From: Clostridium sp.
Lineage (GTDB): Bacteria > Bacillota > Clostridia > Lachnospirales > Lachnospiraceae
Direction: 5' to 3'
Assembly (NCBI GenBank): GCA_004554205.1
Contig: SFNH01000034.1
Span: 1 to 40,361 of the forward strand
Length of the DNA stretch: 40,361 nucleotides
Below are positions 8,041-16,167 of this stretch, piece after piece; position 1 is the first letter of the stretch; each line of letters starts with the position of its first letter. The notes under the pieces are model-generated. The model was given only the letters and a program-made list of their open reading frames with translations. It was not told where the DNA came from and ran no database searches. A program made the translations under genes and the position numbers.

Positions 8041-8760
8041 ATGGCTGAAAAACAGCGGATTTTAATTGTAGACGACGACGAGAATATTGCGGAGCTGATC
8101 TCTCTCTATCTGATGAAAGAATGCTTCGAGACGAAGATCGTAAGCGATGGTGAAGCGGCGCTCACGGTTTTCCCGGAATTCAAGCCGGATCTGATTCTTC
8201 TTGACCTGATGCTTCCGGGCATCGACGGCTATCAGGTCTGCCGCAGGCTGCGCGCCTCATCCCAGGTTCCGATCATCATGCTGTCCGCGAAGGGCGAAAT
8301 CTTCGACAAGGTGCTGGGACTGGAGCTCGGCGCCGATGATTACATCATCAAGCCCTTCGACTCCAAGGAGCTTGTCGCACGGGTCAAGGCAGTGCTCCGC
8401 CGTTATCAGGCCGCTCCCGCCGTAAACCCGCCCGCCGCGACAGGGCAGGGCGAATGTGTGGAGTATCCCGATCTGACCGTAAACCTGACGAACTACTCCG
8501 TGACCTACTGCGGCCGCCCTGTGGATATGGCGCCGAAGGAGCTGGAGCTTTTATACTTCCTGGCATCCTCGCCTAACCAGGTCTTTACCAGAGAGCAGCT
8601 TTTAGACCACATCTGGGGCTACGAGTATATCGGCGACACCCGCACTGTGGACGTACACATCAAACGGCTGCGTGAAAAGATCAAGGATCATGCCAACTGG
8701 GCACTGGCTACAGTGTGGGGGATCGGCTACAAATTTGAAGTGAGGGCAACTGCTCAATAG
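8041..8760 (+). CDS. OmpR/PhoB-family response regulator
   Basis: This 239-residue two-domain regulator has a receiver domain (about 1-120) with the acidic cluster DDDE at 11-14, the phosphoryl-accepting Asp55 (LILLDLMLPG) and the Lys in DDYIIKPF. A winged-helix DNA-binding domain follows (about 140-235; VFTREQLLDHIWGYEY, RTVDVHIKRLREKI). It follows mutS2 by 22 bp with GGGGAGG upstream of the ATG. No histidine kinase lies next to it; the nearest is at 12541-13947 on the other strand. The two would be adjacent and co-directional if the intervening minus-strand block were inverted, so that kinase is the likely partner. Targets are unknown. Confidence 0.93.
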   Translation: MAEKQRILIVDDDENIAELISLYLMKECFETKIVSDGEAALTVFPEFKPDLILLDLMLPGIDGYQVCRRLRASSQVPIIMLSAKGEIFDKVLGLELGADDYIIKPFDSKELVARVKAVLRRYQAAPAVNPPAATGQGECVEYPDLTVNLTNYSVTYCGRPVDMAPKELELLYFLASSPNQVFTREQLLDHIWGYEYIGDTRTVDVHIKRLREKIKDHANWALATVWGIGYKFEVRATAQ

Positions 8761-8795
8761 CAACAGGTCAGCGCACTTACCGCGCTGACCTGTTG
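8761..8795. terminator. Shared hairpin between convergent response regulator and queT
   Basis: Perfect 14-bp arms (8761-8774 and 8782-8795) surround a 7-base loop. The hairpin begins directly after the response-regulator stop; the queT stop codon (8777-8779) lies in its loop and the queT 3' end forms one arm. No T run follows on either strand, so it may be a weak bidirectional terminator or an mRNA-stabilising end. Confidence 0.6.
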
Positions 8796-9319
8796 AACAT
8801 AATGCCTCTGTACCGCTCCAGTGTAACCAGAAACATATTTCCCAATACGCCGACTGCCAAAAACTCACCGATTCCCACCGTCGCCATCATAAGCGGGATC
8901 AGATCGGCAGAGCCATAGGCATACCGCAGTACCCAGGGAATAATGAGCGTGTTGGACAAAATCGGCGGCACGCAGACCAGCCATTTACTTTTTCTCCCGA
9001 TCAGACGGGAGCCGATGGCTCCGATAAGCGTCGCCAGACTTCCGAACACGATATCGAGCGGCGATGCTCCGCAGAGCAGATTAGAGAGCAGACAGCCCAC
9101 AAACACTCCCGGCACAGCCGCCGGCGTAAAATACGGAAGGATACACAATGCCTCCGAGATCCTAAGCTGAATCGGACCGAAACTGATGGGTGCGAATATC
9201 ATTGTAAGTACCACATAGATCGCGGCGATCGCCGCCCCCGACACGATCTGCCTGACCGGCTCCCCGTCACCGGATAGCAGCGAACGCAGCGAACCTTTTG
9301 TCTTGCTCTCTTTCATCAT
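8777..9319 (-). CDS. queT: QueT-family ECF transporter S component (queuosine precursor uptake)
   Basis: The 180-residue protein has five to six hydrophobic segments and the family hallmarks IFAPISFGPIQLRISEAL and a Gly/Pro-rich TPAAVPGVFVGCLLSNL. QueT proteins are substrate-binding membrane subunits of energy-coupling-factor transporters for queuosine precursors such as preQ1. The shared EcfA/A'/T module is not encoded here. Two adjacent ATGs (9319 and 9316) follow AAAGGAG; 9319 is used. The intergenic leader contains a hairpin plus A-rich tail that looks like a class I preQ1 riboswitch, which supports the substrate. It lies downstream of the FAD reductase gene on the same strand. Confidence 0.85.
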   Translation of the reverse strand: MMKESKTKGSLRSLLSGDGEPVRQIVSGAAIAAIYVVLTMIFAPISFGPIQLRISEALCILPYFTPAAVPGVFVGCLLSNLLCGASPLDIVFGSLATLIGAIGSRLIGRKSKWLVCVPPILSNTLIIPWVLRYAYGSADLIPLMMATVGIGEFLAVGVLGNMFLVTLERYRGIMFNRSAR

Positions 9320-9328
9320 TCAATTATC

Positions 9329-9370
9329 TCCTTTAGTTTTGTTTTAGGTCAGGAAGGTCTCGAACTGACC
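9329..9370 (-). promoter_or_regulatory. Candidate preQ1-I riboswitch upstream of queT
   Basis: On the minus strand a 6-bp stem (GGTCAG/CTGACC, 9370-9365 and 9352-9347) encloses a 12-base loop beginning TTC and ending C. It is followed by an A-rich tail (TAAAACAAAACTAA) that runs into the AAAGGAG ribosome site of queT. This matches the small class I preQ1 aptamer layout, in which the tail folds back on the loop and hides the ribosome site. The loop-tail pairing (P2) is not convincing by eye. The queT context is the strongest support. Confidence 0.55.
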
Positions 9371-9378
9371 GATCTTTT

Positions 9379-9400
9379 CCGGGGAGGATATCCTCCCCGG
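9379..9400 (-). terminator. Perfect 22-bp palindrome after the FAD reductase gene
   Basis: CCGGGGAGGAT and its exact complement form a perfect palindrome 4 bp past the reductase stop. It would make a strong hairpin but lacks a T run (AAAAGATC follows), so termination may be partial, allowing read-through into queT. Confidence 0.55.
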
Positions 9401-9404
9401 CCCT

Positions 9405-11264
9405 TTACTTCGCCTGATCCAGCGCCTGCCCCACAGCCTCGATAATACCCTTGCTTGTGTTGGTCGCGCCGGAAACAGTATCTACCTCTGCCTTCTGATT
9501 CCTGATGATCTCGGCAGTCACGCCTTTCACAGCTGCCTCATAGATGCCCGCCGTCTCACCGTGCTCCTTTAAGACTACGGAGGTAACAGCGCCGCCCTCG
9601 ACCTTGACCTCAACAACGATATCGCCGTTGTTGCCCTTGCCGGTGCCGGTGTATGTTCCGTCCTTGTACGTCACCTTCGGCGCGGCCTTGGTTTCGGAAA
9701 CGTCTGCCCCCACATTCTGGAAGTCCTCAAATGTATACAGGCGCTCTGTATTTCCGCCGTTTGCCAGAACGTACTTTTCCGCGGAAGATCCTGCGATGCG
9801 TCCGAATACCACGATATCGGTCACAGCGTTGCCACCCAGACGGTTTGCGCCGTGGACGCCTCCGGTCACCTCACCTGCCGCGAACAGACCCGGGATTGCG
9901 GTTCCGTCCTCCTTTAATACCTCGCAGGAGGTATTGATCTTAACGCCGCCCATGGTGTGATGAATTGCCGGCGCGCAGAGGGCCGCATAATACTTCGGCT
10001 GGTTAAGCGGAAGCTCCATGCTCTCGCGTCCGAAGTCCTTGTCGTTTCCTGCCGCCTGATAGTCAGCGTAGGTCTTTAAGGTCTTAGCCAGCTCAGCGCC
10101 GTCAACGCCGATTGCCTCGCCAAGTGCCTCCGGAGTGTCCGCCTCCGTCACGATGCCCGCCTTAACGTAGGACTCGATTGCCTTTAAGCTGTCCCTCACC
10201 GCCTGGTCAAACACCAGATAGCACTGCATATCCGTCTGCTCAAGGATCGCCGCGGATACAACGTCGCGGGTCTCCAGCTCATTTACAAAGCGCTTGCCCT
10301 CTTTATTCACCAGGATTGCGCCGTTTCCGCGCACACCCTCGGTATACATGGTCTGAGTATCCGGATTCACAGTCGGGTGCGTCTGAATCTGATCCATGTC
10401 AACAAATGCCGCCCCCAGCTCCTTCGCCATGGTGATGCCGTCGCCGGTCGCGCCTGCATGGTTGGTCGTGCCAAATCCTGCAAGATCCGCCTTGTACTCG
10501 GTCACCATCGTCTGGTTCGCGCCGAAGCCGCCGGTGGCGAGGACAACCGCTTTACAGTTGATTTTGAGTGATGCGCCGGCCTTGTTCGTCGCTTCAACGC
10601 CCGCTACCGCGCCCTTATCATCTACAAGGATCTGCTCCGCCTTCACCTCTGTGAGAACCGGGACGCCAAGCTCGTCTAATTTGCTGTTAAGCGTCTTGAC
10701 AAGCATCGGTCCGACAGCGGAGGTATCGCTCGGGCGATGGATTCGCTTCACACTCGCGCCGCCGAACATGCCGACCACGCTTAAATCCCCGCCGATCTCA
10801 TTTACCCAGTCAACGGCTGCCGCAGAGTTCTCCGCCATCACAGTGACAAGCTCCTTATCGTTTAACTCCTTGCCGCCCTTCATCGTGTCCTCAACAAAAA
10901 GATCTACGGAATCCTCAATGCCTTCTGCCTCCTGGTACTTCGTTCCGCAGGCGTTCAGGCCGCCGGTAGAGCGTGTGGTATTGCCTCCGGTAAGCGGCAT
11001 CTTCTCCAGAACCACAACATTCGTTGCGCCGTCCTGGACTGCCTGGATGGCCGCTGTCATACCGGCGCCTCCCGCTCCGATGACGACGATATCCGCCTGC
11101 CACTCTTTCTCTGGCTGAATGTCGCCCTCGGCTACCGTCTCCTCCTCCTCACCCGGCTCCACGCCCGTCATGAGGATCGGATCCTTTTTCGCGCACGCTG
11201 TGAGCGAAAAGAGCATCGTCGCCGCCAGTGCCGCGGAAATCAGTTTCTTTGCTGATCGTCTCAT
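9405..11264 (-). CDS. Secreted lipoprotein FAD reductase with FMN-binding domain (fumarate-reductase-like)
   Basis: The 619-residue protein has a lipoprotein signal peptide with lipobox LTAC (Cys24), a FAD_binding_2 flavoprotein core (DIVVIGAGGAGMTAAI at about 60-75, GANRLGGNA, FAAGEVTGG) and a C-terminal FMN_bind domain. The latter carries the ApbE flavinylation motif SGATNT at residues 598-603, the last Thr being the modified residue. Active-site landmarks of soluble fumarate reductases are present (NHAGATGDG, GVRGNGAI, HHTMGG, GANRLGG). It probably reduces a small unsaturated acceptor outside the membrane, accepting electrons through its covalent FMN; the substrate (fumarate, urocanate, a cinnamate or other) is not determinable. 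I use the ATG at 11264 (MRRSAKK) because GGGAGG lies 8 bases upstream. A strong promoter lies at 11326-11354. Confidence 0.88.
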   Translation of the reverse strand: MRRSAKKLISAALAATMLFSLTACAKKDPILMTGVEPGEEEETVAEGDIQPEKEWQADIVVIGAGGAGMTAAIQAVQDGATNVVVLEKMPLTGGNTTRSTGGLNACGTKYQEAEGIEDSVDLFVEDTMKGGKELNDKELVTVMAENSAAAVDWVNEIGGDLSVVGMFGGASVKRIHRPSDTSAVGPMLVKTLNSKLDELGVPVLTEVKAEQILVDDKGAVAGVEATNKAGASLKINCKAVVLATGGFGANQTMVTEYKADLAGFGTTNHAGATGDGITMAKELGAAFVDMDQIQTHPTVNPDTQTMYTEGVRGNGAILVNKEGKRFVNELETRDVVSAAILEQTDMQCYLVFDQAVRDSLKAIESYVKAGIVTEADTPEALGEAIGVDGAELAKTLKTYADYQAAGNDKDFGRESMELPLNQPKYYAALCAPAIHHTMGGVKINTSCEVLKEDGTAIPGLFAAGEVTGGVHGANRLGGNAVTDIVVFGRIAGSSAEKYVLANGGNTERLYTFEDFQNVGADVSETKAAPKVTYKDGTYTGTGKGNNGDIVVEVKVEGGAVTSVVLKEHGETAGIYEAAVKGVTAEIIRNQKAEVDTVSGATNTSKGIIEAVGQALDQAK

Positions 11265-11325
11265 TATCATTTCCTCCCTTTTACACATTTCATTACTGAC
11301 TGAACTCGCCCATAAGGGCAACAAC

Positions 11326-11354
11326 AGTTTAACACATCGTCATTTTTCTGTCAA
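11326..11354 (-). promoter_or_regulatory. Sigma-A promoter of the FAD reductase gene
   Basis: On the minus strand a perfect TTGACA (11354-11349) and TAAACT (11331-11326) are 17 bp apart, giving a leader of about 55 bases. Confidence 0.8.
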
Positions 11355-11393
11355 TCCGATAAACGCTTGAGTTTCCGCACTTTGTTATTGAGG

Positions 11394-11468
11394 TATGATT
11401 TCCTGTCCATATAGCAATGAAATGTTTTTTGCCCGGTGTGTGAATGCTATATGAGTCAGGAAATCATA
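11394..11468 (-). repeat. Long inverted repeat overlapping the end of the wall-binding protein gene
   Basis: The arms 11394-11416 and 11445-11468 are complementary over about 23 bases except for a small internal mismatch. Their outer part is TATGATTTCCTG and their inner part ATATAGCA. The loop of 28 bases contains TTTTTTGCCCGG. The stop codon of the minus-strand gene lies within one arm. It probably stops or stabilises that transcript; the long arms are also reminiscent of a small inverted-repeat element. Confidence 0.65.
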
Positions 11469-12525
11469 TGTAACCGTAAAAATCGCCCACATAATAGTTG
11501 TCCGGCGTCCGGCAGTTCACGAGCATAGCGCCGTCAGAACCGGTGTAATACCATTTCCCATTCCAGTTGATCCAGCCGTACCGGAGATATCTGTCCTCGC
11601 CGAAGCAATACCATTTTCCGTCGATCTGCTCCCAACGGTTGACCGGATATCCGCCGCCCGCGTACTGATACCATCTTCCCCTCTGATCGAGACACCAATG
11701 GTTCCCGCCTGTGGAAGCCACTCCGCCCACGCCGGATCCCGCCCTCGATCCGCCGGGGCCGCCTTCCACGTATCCGCCGCCCGGTCCGCCGCTCTCGCCG
11801 GGGCCGCTGCCCGTATGTCCATAGCTGATCTCATCCGCCTCGCGCGAGGAGACATACCAGGAATCCGAGCTGTCCCAGTCCCCCTTCTCCGATTCGCTTC
11901 CCACAGCCCGAACCGTGAAATAATAATCGCCCTGGCTGGTGATATCCCCGGCAAAATCGTAGTAATTATCATAAGCCGTGCAGTTTCCCGTGACGGAACG
12001 CCCATCCCGGTACAGCCTCACCTGATAATATTTCGCGCCAGGATTTGTGTTCCAGGAAGCCGTACCGTCCGAGCCGCTCCACTGTGCGCCGCTCACGGAC
12101 AGATCACCGTTTTCCAGCTTCCCGAGCTTGATTATAAGGATCATGGTCTCCCTCTCGTCCTCCCTGCGGGCTGTCACAAAGGAAGCGTCATCGCCAGACA
12201 AGTGGAATGCGCTGCTGGCTGTTGTATAGAAATAATAGCCTGAAGCCGCGCGGATCGTCACTTCCACCCGCGGGATCATCCCGCCCTGCCAGTCGTCATC
12301 GTCATTCAGGATTTCCGTGCTCTGCACCCAGTAGTTTCCGTCGCCTGATGTCACATACACCTTCCCGGAGCTGCTTCCGGCCTCAATGGTAGAGAGCACA
12401 TCCAGATAAATATCCGTAATCTTCTCCCTCGTCTCTTCCGCCGCGGCGAAAGAACTCCCGGCGAGCGCCAGAAGACCCGCAAGCAGGACTCCCGCAAGCC
12501 TTTTTCCCCATCTTCTCTGTCTCAT
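11464..12525 (-). CDS. Secreted protein with cell-wall-binding (choline-binding-like) repeats
   Basis: The 353-residue product starts with a signal peptide (about 1-28, cleavage near SFAAAEE). An N-terminal beta-rich domain (about 30-150) of unknown type is followed by a fibronectin-III-like stretch (about 150-240; WSGSDGTASWN, YYFTVRAVG). A Gly/Pro-rich linker comes next, then about 80 residues of aromatic repeats (GRWYQYAGGG, GKWYCFGEDR, GKWYYTGSDG) typical of cell-wall-binding modules. It is probably exported and held non-covalently on the envelope. The histidine kinase gene ends 15 bp upstream on the same strand, so the two are likely co-transcribed and may be functionally linked. GGGAGG precedes the ATG. 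No enzymatic domain is recognisable. Confidence 0.8.
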   Translation of the reverse strand: MRQRRWGKRLAGVLLAGLLALAGSSFAAAEETREKITDIYLDVLSTIEAGSSSGKVYVTSGDGNYWVQSTEILNDDDDWQGGMIPRVEVTIRAASGYYFYTTASSAFHLSGDDASFVTARREDERETMILIIKLGKLENGDLSVSGAQWSGSDGTASWNTNPGAKYYQVRLYRDGRSVTGNCTAYDNYYDFAGDITSQGDYYFTVRAVGSESEKGDWDSSDSWYVSSREADEISYGHTGSGPGESGGPGGGYVEGGPGGSRAGSGVGGVASTGGNHWCLDQRGRWYQYAGGGYPVNRWEQIDGKWYCFGEDRYLRYGWINWNGKWYYTGSDGAMLVNCRTPDNYYVGDFYGYI

Positions 12526-12540
12526 AATACTCCTCCCTTC

Positions 12541-13947
12541 CTACAGATTTACCGCACGGGGCAGGGAAAAGATAAACTCCGTTCCGACGCCCTCCGTGCT
12601 GATCACATCTATGTTTTCTCCATGTGCCTGGATGATCTCCTTCACGATCGCAAGTCCGAGCCCTGTGCCCTTCTTGTCCTTTCCGCGGGATTGATCCGAC
12701 TTATAAAACCGCTCCCAGATCTTTTTCACGCTGTCCTTCGCGATCCCCACGCCCGTGTCCTTCACCGAGACAAATATTTTCTCATTCCGCGTGTACGCCT
12801 GAATGTAGATCGTCGAATCATGGTGGCTGAACTTGATGGCATTGTCAATCAGGTTGTAAAGAACCTGTTGAATTCTCCCCATATCCGCATGAACCATCTG
12901 GATGTTATCCGAGAACGTCAGTTCGAAGCTGATATTCTTCGCGTCGCAGGTTCCCTCGAAGGACGCCGCCGTATCCTTTATGGCCCGGTTGATATCAAAA
13001 TTGGTACGCGAGAGGTAGCCCTTGCTGTCTAAAGAATTAAGCGTCAGCATCCCCTCCGTCAGCTTAGTCAGGCGCTCCGTCTCGGTAATGACCCGGGTTA
13101 AATATTTCTCGTACATCTCCGGCGGGATCGTCCCATCAATGATCGCTTCCAGATACCCCTTGACGGAGGTTAAGGGGGAGCGGAAATCGTGGGAGACATT
13201 GGCGATGAAATTGCGCTGATACTCCTCCAGACTGTTCAGCTCGTCGGACATATAGTTTAATGTTGCCGCGAGATATCCCATCTCGTCGCGGCTGTCCAGC
13301 TCAATGTGGTGCTCCAGATTCCCTGCGGCGTACTCGTTTGCTCCCGCCGTGATCTTCTTTAGGGGAAAATACACCGTCTTCGTAAAGACCAGCAAAATGA
13401 TCAGCGACAGCACAAAAATGATCGCCGCCGAGATATAAACCACATTCAGGTTTCCGTTGCTCTCATCTGATATCTGCGACATGGGAAGATGGATCAGCAC
13501 ATAGCCATAGGTATTGTAATTGCCCGTGATGGGCGCGGATACGCTTAGAACCTCATACGGAAACTGCCCGTAATAATCTCCGATACAGTAGGATTTGTTC
13601 CCTGTGGCTGTCGGGTCAAAGCCGTCAATCGCCGTACCGGAGCGCTTTGAACGGGCGCTGTCCGCAACCACGACCCCCTGCCGATTCACCACCCAGATCT
13701 CCGCTTTCGCATACTCCGCTACTGCCTCAAGCTTAGGATAGATCGAATCAAGATCCTGTTTTTTTCCCTGGTACACGCTGCTGCACGCCGAGGCGATCAC
13801 GTTTGCCTCATCGTACATCGCCTCCGCCCGGCTCTCCACCAGATGCGCACTCATCAGCTTCGCGGAAAGCGTGGATATGGCCGCCACCCCAAGCAGGCCG
13901 AATACCAGGTATCCCAAAATAAACTTATAGTAAAGGGAATGCTTCAT
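12541..13947 (-). CDS. Membrane sensor histidine kinase (HAMP, HisKA, HATPase_c)
   Basis: The 468-residue kinase has two membrane segments (about 9-29 and 168-190) around an extracellular sensor domain of about 140 residues (Cache/PAS-like; AEIWVVNRQGVVVADS). A HAMP domain (about 190-245), a dimerisation/phosphoacceptor helix with His253 (NVSHDFRSPLT) and an ATPase domain with N, G1, F and G2 boxes (NLIDNAIKFS, DTGVGI, FYKSDQ, GTGLGLAI) follow. All catalytic motifs look intact. No response regulator is adjacent; the OmpR-type regulator at 8041 is the probable partner. The gene follows trmL by 49 bp and precedes the wall-binding protein by 15 bp. The signal sensed is unknown. Confidence 0.92.
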   Translation of the reverse strand: MKHSLYYKFILGYLVFGLLGVAAISTLSAKLMSAHLVESRAEAMYDEANVIASACSSVYQGKKQDLDSIYPKLEAVAEYAKAEIWVVNRQGVVVADSARSKRSGTAIDGFDPTATGNKSYCIGDYYGQFPYEVLSVSAPITGNYNTYGYVLIHLPMSQISDESNGNLNVVYISAAIIFVLSLIILLVFTKTVYFPLKKITAGANEYAAGNLEHHIELDSRDEMGYLAATLNYMSDELNSLEEYQRNFIANVSHDFRSPLTSVKGYLEAIIDGTIPPEMYEKYLTRVITETERLTKLTEGMLTLNSLDSKGYLSRTNFDINRAIKDTAASFEGTCDAKNISFELTFSDNIQMVHADMGRIQQVLYNLIDNAIKFSHHDSTIYIQAYTRNEKIFVSVKDTGVGIAKDSVKKIWERFYKSDQSRGKDKKGTGLGLAIVKEIIQAHGENIDVISTEGVGTEFIFSLPRAVNL

Positions 13948-13996
13948 GCCTCACCTCATCTTCCCGCCGCCGCACGGTTTTACATCTCCGAAAGGC

Positions 13997-14491
13997 CTAC
14001 TCCCCCCAGCTCAGGCGGTGCAGGCGCCCCTCCATCGTCATATTCTCAAACCCGTTCTGGCGCAGCGCCTCGTAGAGCACGATCGCCACCGAATTTGCCA
14101 GGTTCAGCGAGCGGATATCCCCCCACATGGGAATGCGCACGCAGTCCTCCTTATGCTCCAAAAGGATCTCCTCCGGGATTCCCGCGCTCTCCCTGCCAAA
14201 CATGATGTAGCAGTCGCGCTCGTAGGAAACGTCGGTGTAAACCTTTTGCGCCTTGGTGGTCGCCATGTAAATTTTCGCCCCCGGATTCCTCTCCAGAAAA
14301 TCCTGAAAATCACAGTACACCGTCACGTCCAGCTTGTCCCAATAGTCCAGCCCGGCGCGACGGATCGCCTTTTCATTCAGCTTAAAGCCCAGCGGCTCAA
14401 TCAAATGCAGCCGGGTGCCCGTCGCCACGCAGGTGCGCCCGATATTCCCCGTATTTAAAGGCATCTCCGGCTCATACAGTACGATGTTCAT
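13997..14491 (-). CDS. trmL: tRNA (cytidine(34)-2'-O)-methyltransferase, SPOUT family
   Basis: The 164-residue protein is a single SPOUT methyltransferase domain of the TrmL/YibK type, which 2'-O-methylates the wobble base of leucine tRNAs using SAM. Motifs visible are NTGNIGRTC near the N-terminus, MFGRESAGIPEE, and the trefoil-knot signature RSLNLANSVAIVLYEALRQ. Its length is standard for TrmL. The ATG overlaps the stop of the upstream aminotransferase gene (ATGA), so translation is coupled although the functions appear unrelated. Confidence 0.92.
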   Translation of the reverse strand: MNIVLYEPEMPLNTGNIGRTCVATGTRLHLIEPLGFKLNEKAIRRAGLDYWDKLDVTVYCDFQDFLERNPGAKIYMATTKAQKVYTDVSYERDCYIMFGRESAGIPEEILLEHKEDCVRIPMWGDIRSLNLANSVAIVLYEALRQNGFENMTMEGRLHRLSWGE

Positions 14492-15660
14492 TCTTTCCCA
14501 TCCAGCCTGTCCACGAAGCGCTTGATCCGGCCGAGCGCTTCCTTTAAGCTCTTTAACGAATATGCGTAGGACACGCGCAGATATCCCTCACCGGAGTCCC
14601 CAAACGCGGTCCCCGGGACAACCGCCACCTTCTCCTCGCGCAGCAGCCTTGTGGCGAACTCATCGGAGGTCATGCCAAAGCGCTTGATGCTGGGGAACAT
14701 GTAAAATGCGCCCAGCGGTTCAAAACACGCAAGGTTCATCTCCTCAAACGCGTGGAGCAGATAGCGCCGCCTCTGGTCGTAGGACTCCCGCATCTTTGCG
14801 ACATCCTCGTCGCTGTTGTTGATCGCGTCGATCGCCGCATACTGGCTCGTGGTCGGCGCACACATGATAGCGAACTGATGAATCTTTAAAAGCTGCTTTA
14901 AAATAGTCTCGGGCGCGCAGACATAGCCGAGACGCCAGCCAGTCATCGCAAACGCCTTGGAAAATCCGTTGATCAGCACCGTCCTCTCACGCATCCCCGG
15001 CAGTGAGGTGATCGACACATGATCCTCCCCGCCGTATGTAAGCTCCGAATAAATCTCATCAGAGATCACAAACAGATCGCGCTCCTTCACAATCTCCGCG
15101 ATCGGCTCTAAGTCCTCTCTCGTCATGATCGCGCCCGTCGGATTATTCGGGAACGGCAGCACCAGGATCTTTGTCTTCGGCGTAATCTTTTCCAGAAGCT
15201 TCTCCGGGGTCAGACGGAACTCGTCCTTCTCCTCAAGCTCAATCGGAACCGCAACGCCCCCCGCAAGCACCGCGCAGGGAACATAGGAGACAAAGCTTGG
15301 CTGCGGCACTAAGACCTCGTCGCCCGGGTCGAGCATCGCGCGCATGGCGATGTCGATCGCCTCGCTTCCGCCCACCGTCACAAGAATTTCCTTGTCCGGG
15401 TCGTAGGACACGCTGCATCTGCGCTGCAAGTAACCCGCAATTCCAACGCGCAGCTCCTTTAAGCCTGCGTTGGCGGTATAAAAGGTCCGACCTTTTTCGA
15501 GAGAATAGATACCCTCCTCGCGGATATGCCACGGCGTATCAAAATCCGGCTCACCCACGCCCAGGGAGATCGCGTCCTTCATCTCGCTCACAATATCAAA
15601 AAATTTGCGGATCCCGGATGGCGGGATCGCGGCAATCGTCTCGTTTAATGGATTTCTCAC
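14488..15660 (-). CDS. Pyridoxal-phosphate aminotransferase, class I/II
   Basis: The 390-residue enzyme is a fold-type I aminotransferase of the aspartate/aromatic group. It has the PLP-binding PNNPTG (171-176), Asp201 (DEIYSE) and the Schiff-base Lys235 in NGFSKAFAMTGWRLGY; a C-terminal Arg in YLRVSYA would bind the substrate carboxylate. The start is a GTG that overlaps the stop of the Lrp-type regulator (GTGA), and its own stop overlaps trmL. Coupling to an Lrp/AsnC regulator suggests the regulator controls this gene in response to an amino acid. The substrate amino acid cannot be assigned. Confidence 0.9.
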   Translation of the reverse strand: MRNPLNETIAAIPPSGIRKFFDIVSEMKDAISLGVGEPDFDTPWHIREEGIYSLEKGRTFYTANAGLKELRVGIAGYLQRRCSVSYDPDKEILVTVGGSEAIDIAMRAMLDPGDEVLVPQPSFVSYVPCAVLAGGVAVPIELEEKDEFRLTPEKLLEKITPKTKILVLPFPNNPTGAIMTREDLEPIAEIVKERDLFVISDEIYSELTYGGEDHVSITSLPGMRERTVLINGFSKAFAMTGWRLGYVCAPETILKQLLKIHQFAIMCAPTTSQYAAIDAINNSDEDVAKMRESYDQRRRYLLHAFEEMNLACFEPLGAFYMFPSIKRFGMTSDEFATRLLREEKVAVVPGTAFGDSGEGYLRVSYAYSLKSLKEALGRIKRFVDRLDGKE

Positions 15661-16139
15661 GGCGTGATCAACATCCTTTCGTCCTGAACCTCGTCGCAGA
15701 GCACCGTTCCGTGGTCCTTGTATTTTTTCAAAACGAAGTGGGTCGCCGTGCTGAGAACAGAGTCTAGCGGCGCCAGCTTATCCGAGACAAACTGCGCCAC
15801 CTGGCGCATTGTCTTTCCCTCGATGATCACCATAAAGTCAAATGAGCCCGCCATCAGGTACAGCGCGTTTACCTCGCTGTACTGGTAGATGCGCTCTGCC
15901 AGCTTGTCAAAGCCCATGCCGCGCTGGGGAGTCACCTTTACCTCGATCATTGCGTTCACCTTCTCCTCACCGGTATTATCCCAGTTGATCAGAGTATGGT
16001 AACCGCAGATAATGTGCTCCTTCTCCATCTCGGCGATCTCATTCGCAACGGCGGCCTCGCTCTCCCCCAAAAGGATCGCCAGGTCATGGATATCGATCCT
16101 GCTGTTCTTCTCGATCACCGTCAAAATTTTTTCTCTCAT
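15657..16139 (-). CDS. Lrp/AsnC-family transcriptional regulator
   Basis: The 160-residue protein has an N-terminal helix-turn-helix (about 1-55; IDIHDLAILLGESEAAVANEI) and a C-terminal RAM ligand-binding/oligomerisation domain (about 65-145; MIEVKVTPQRG, YLMAGSFDFMVIIEG). Lrp-type proteins bind amino acids and act as dimers to octamers. Its stop overlaps the start of the PLP aminotransferase, a pairing that points to local control of that enzyme. It follows the AIR-synthase-like gene by 28 bp. Confidence 0.9.
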   Translation of the reverse strand: MREKILTVIEKNSRIDIHDLAILLGESEAAVANEIAEMEKEHIICGYHTLINWDNTGEEKVNAMIEVKVTPQRGMGFDKLAERIYQYSEVNALYLMAGSFDFMVIIEGKTMRQVAQFVSDKLAPLDSVLSTATHFVLKKYKDHGTVLCDEVQDERMLITP

Positions 16140-16167
16140 TTCCGACTGCCTCCTTCTTTCTTCTGTT

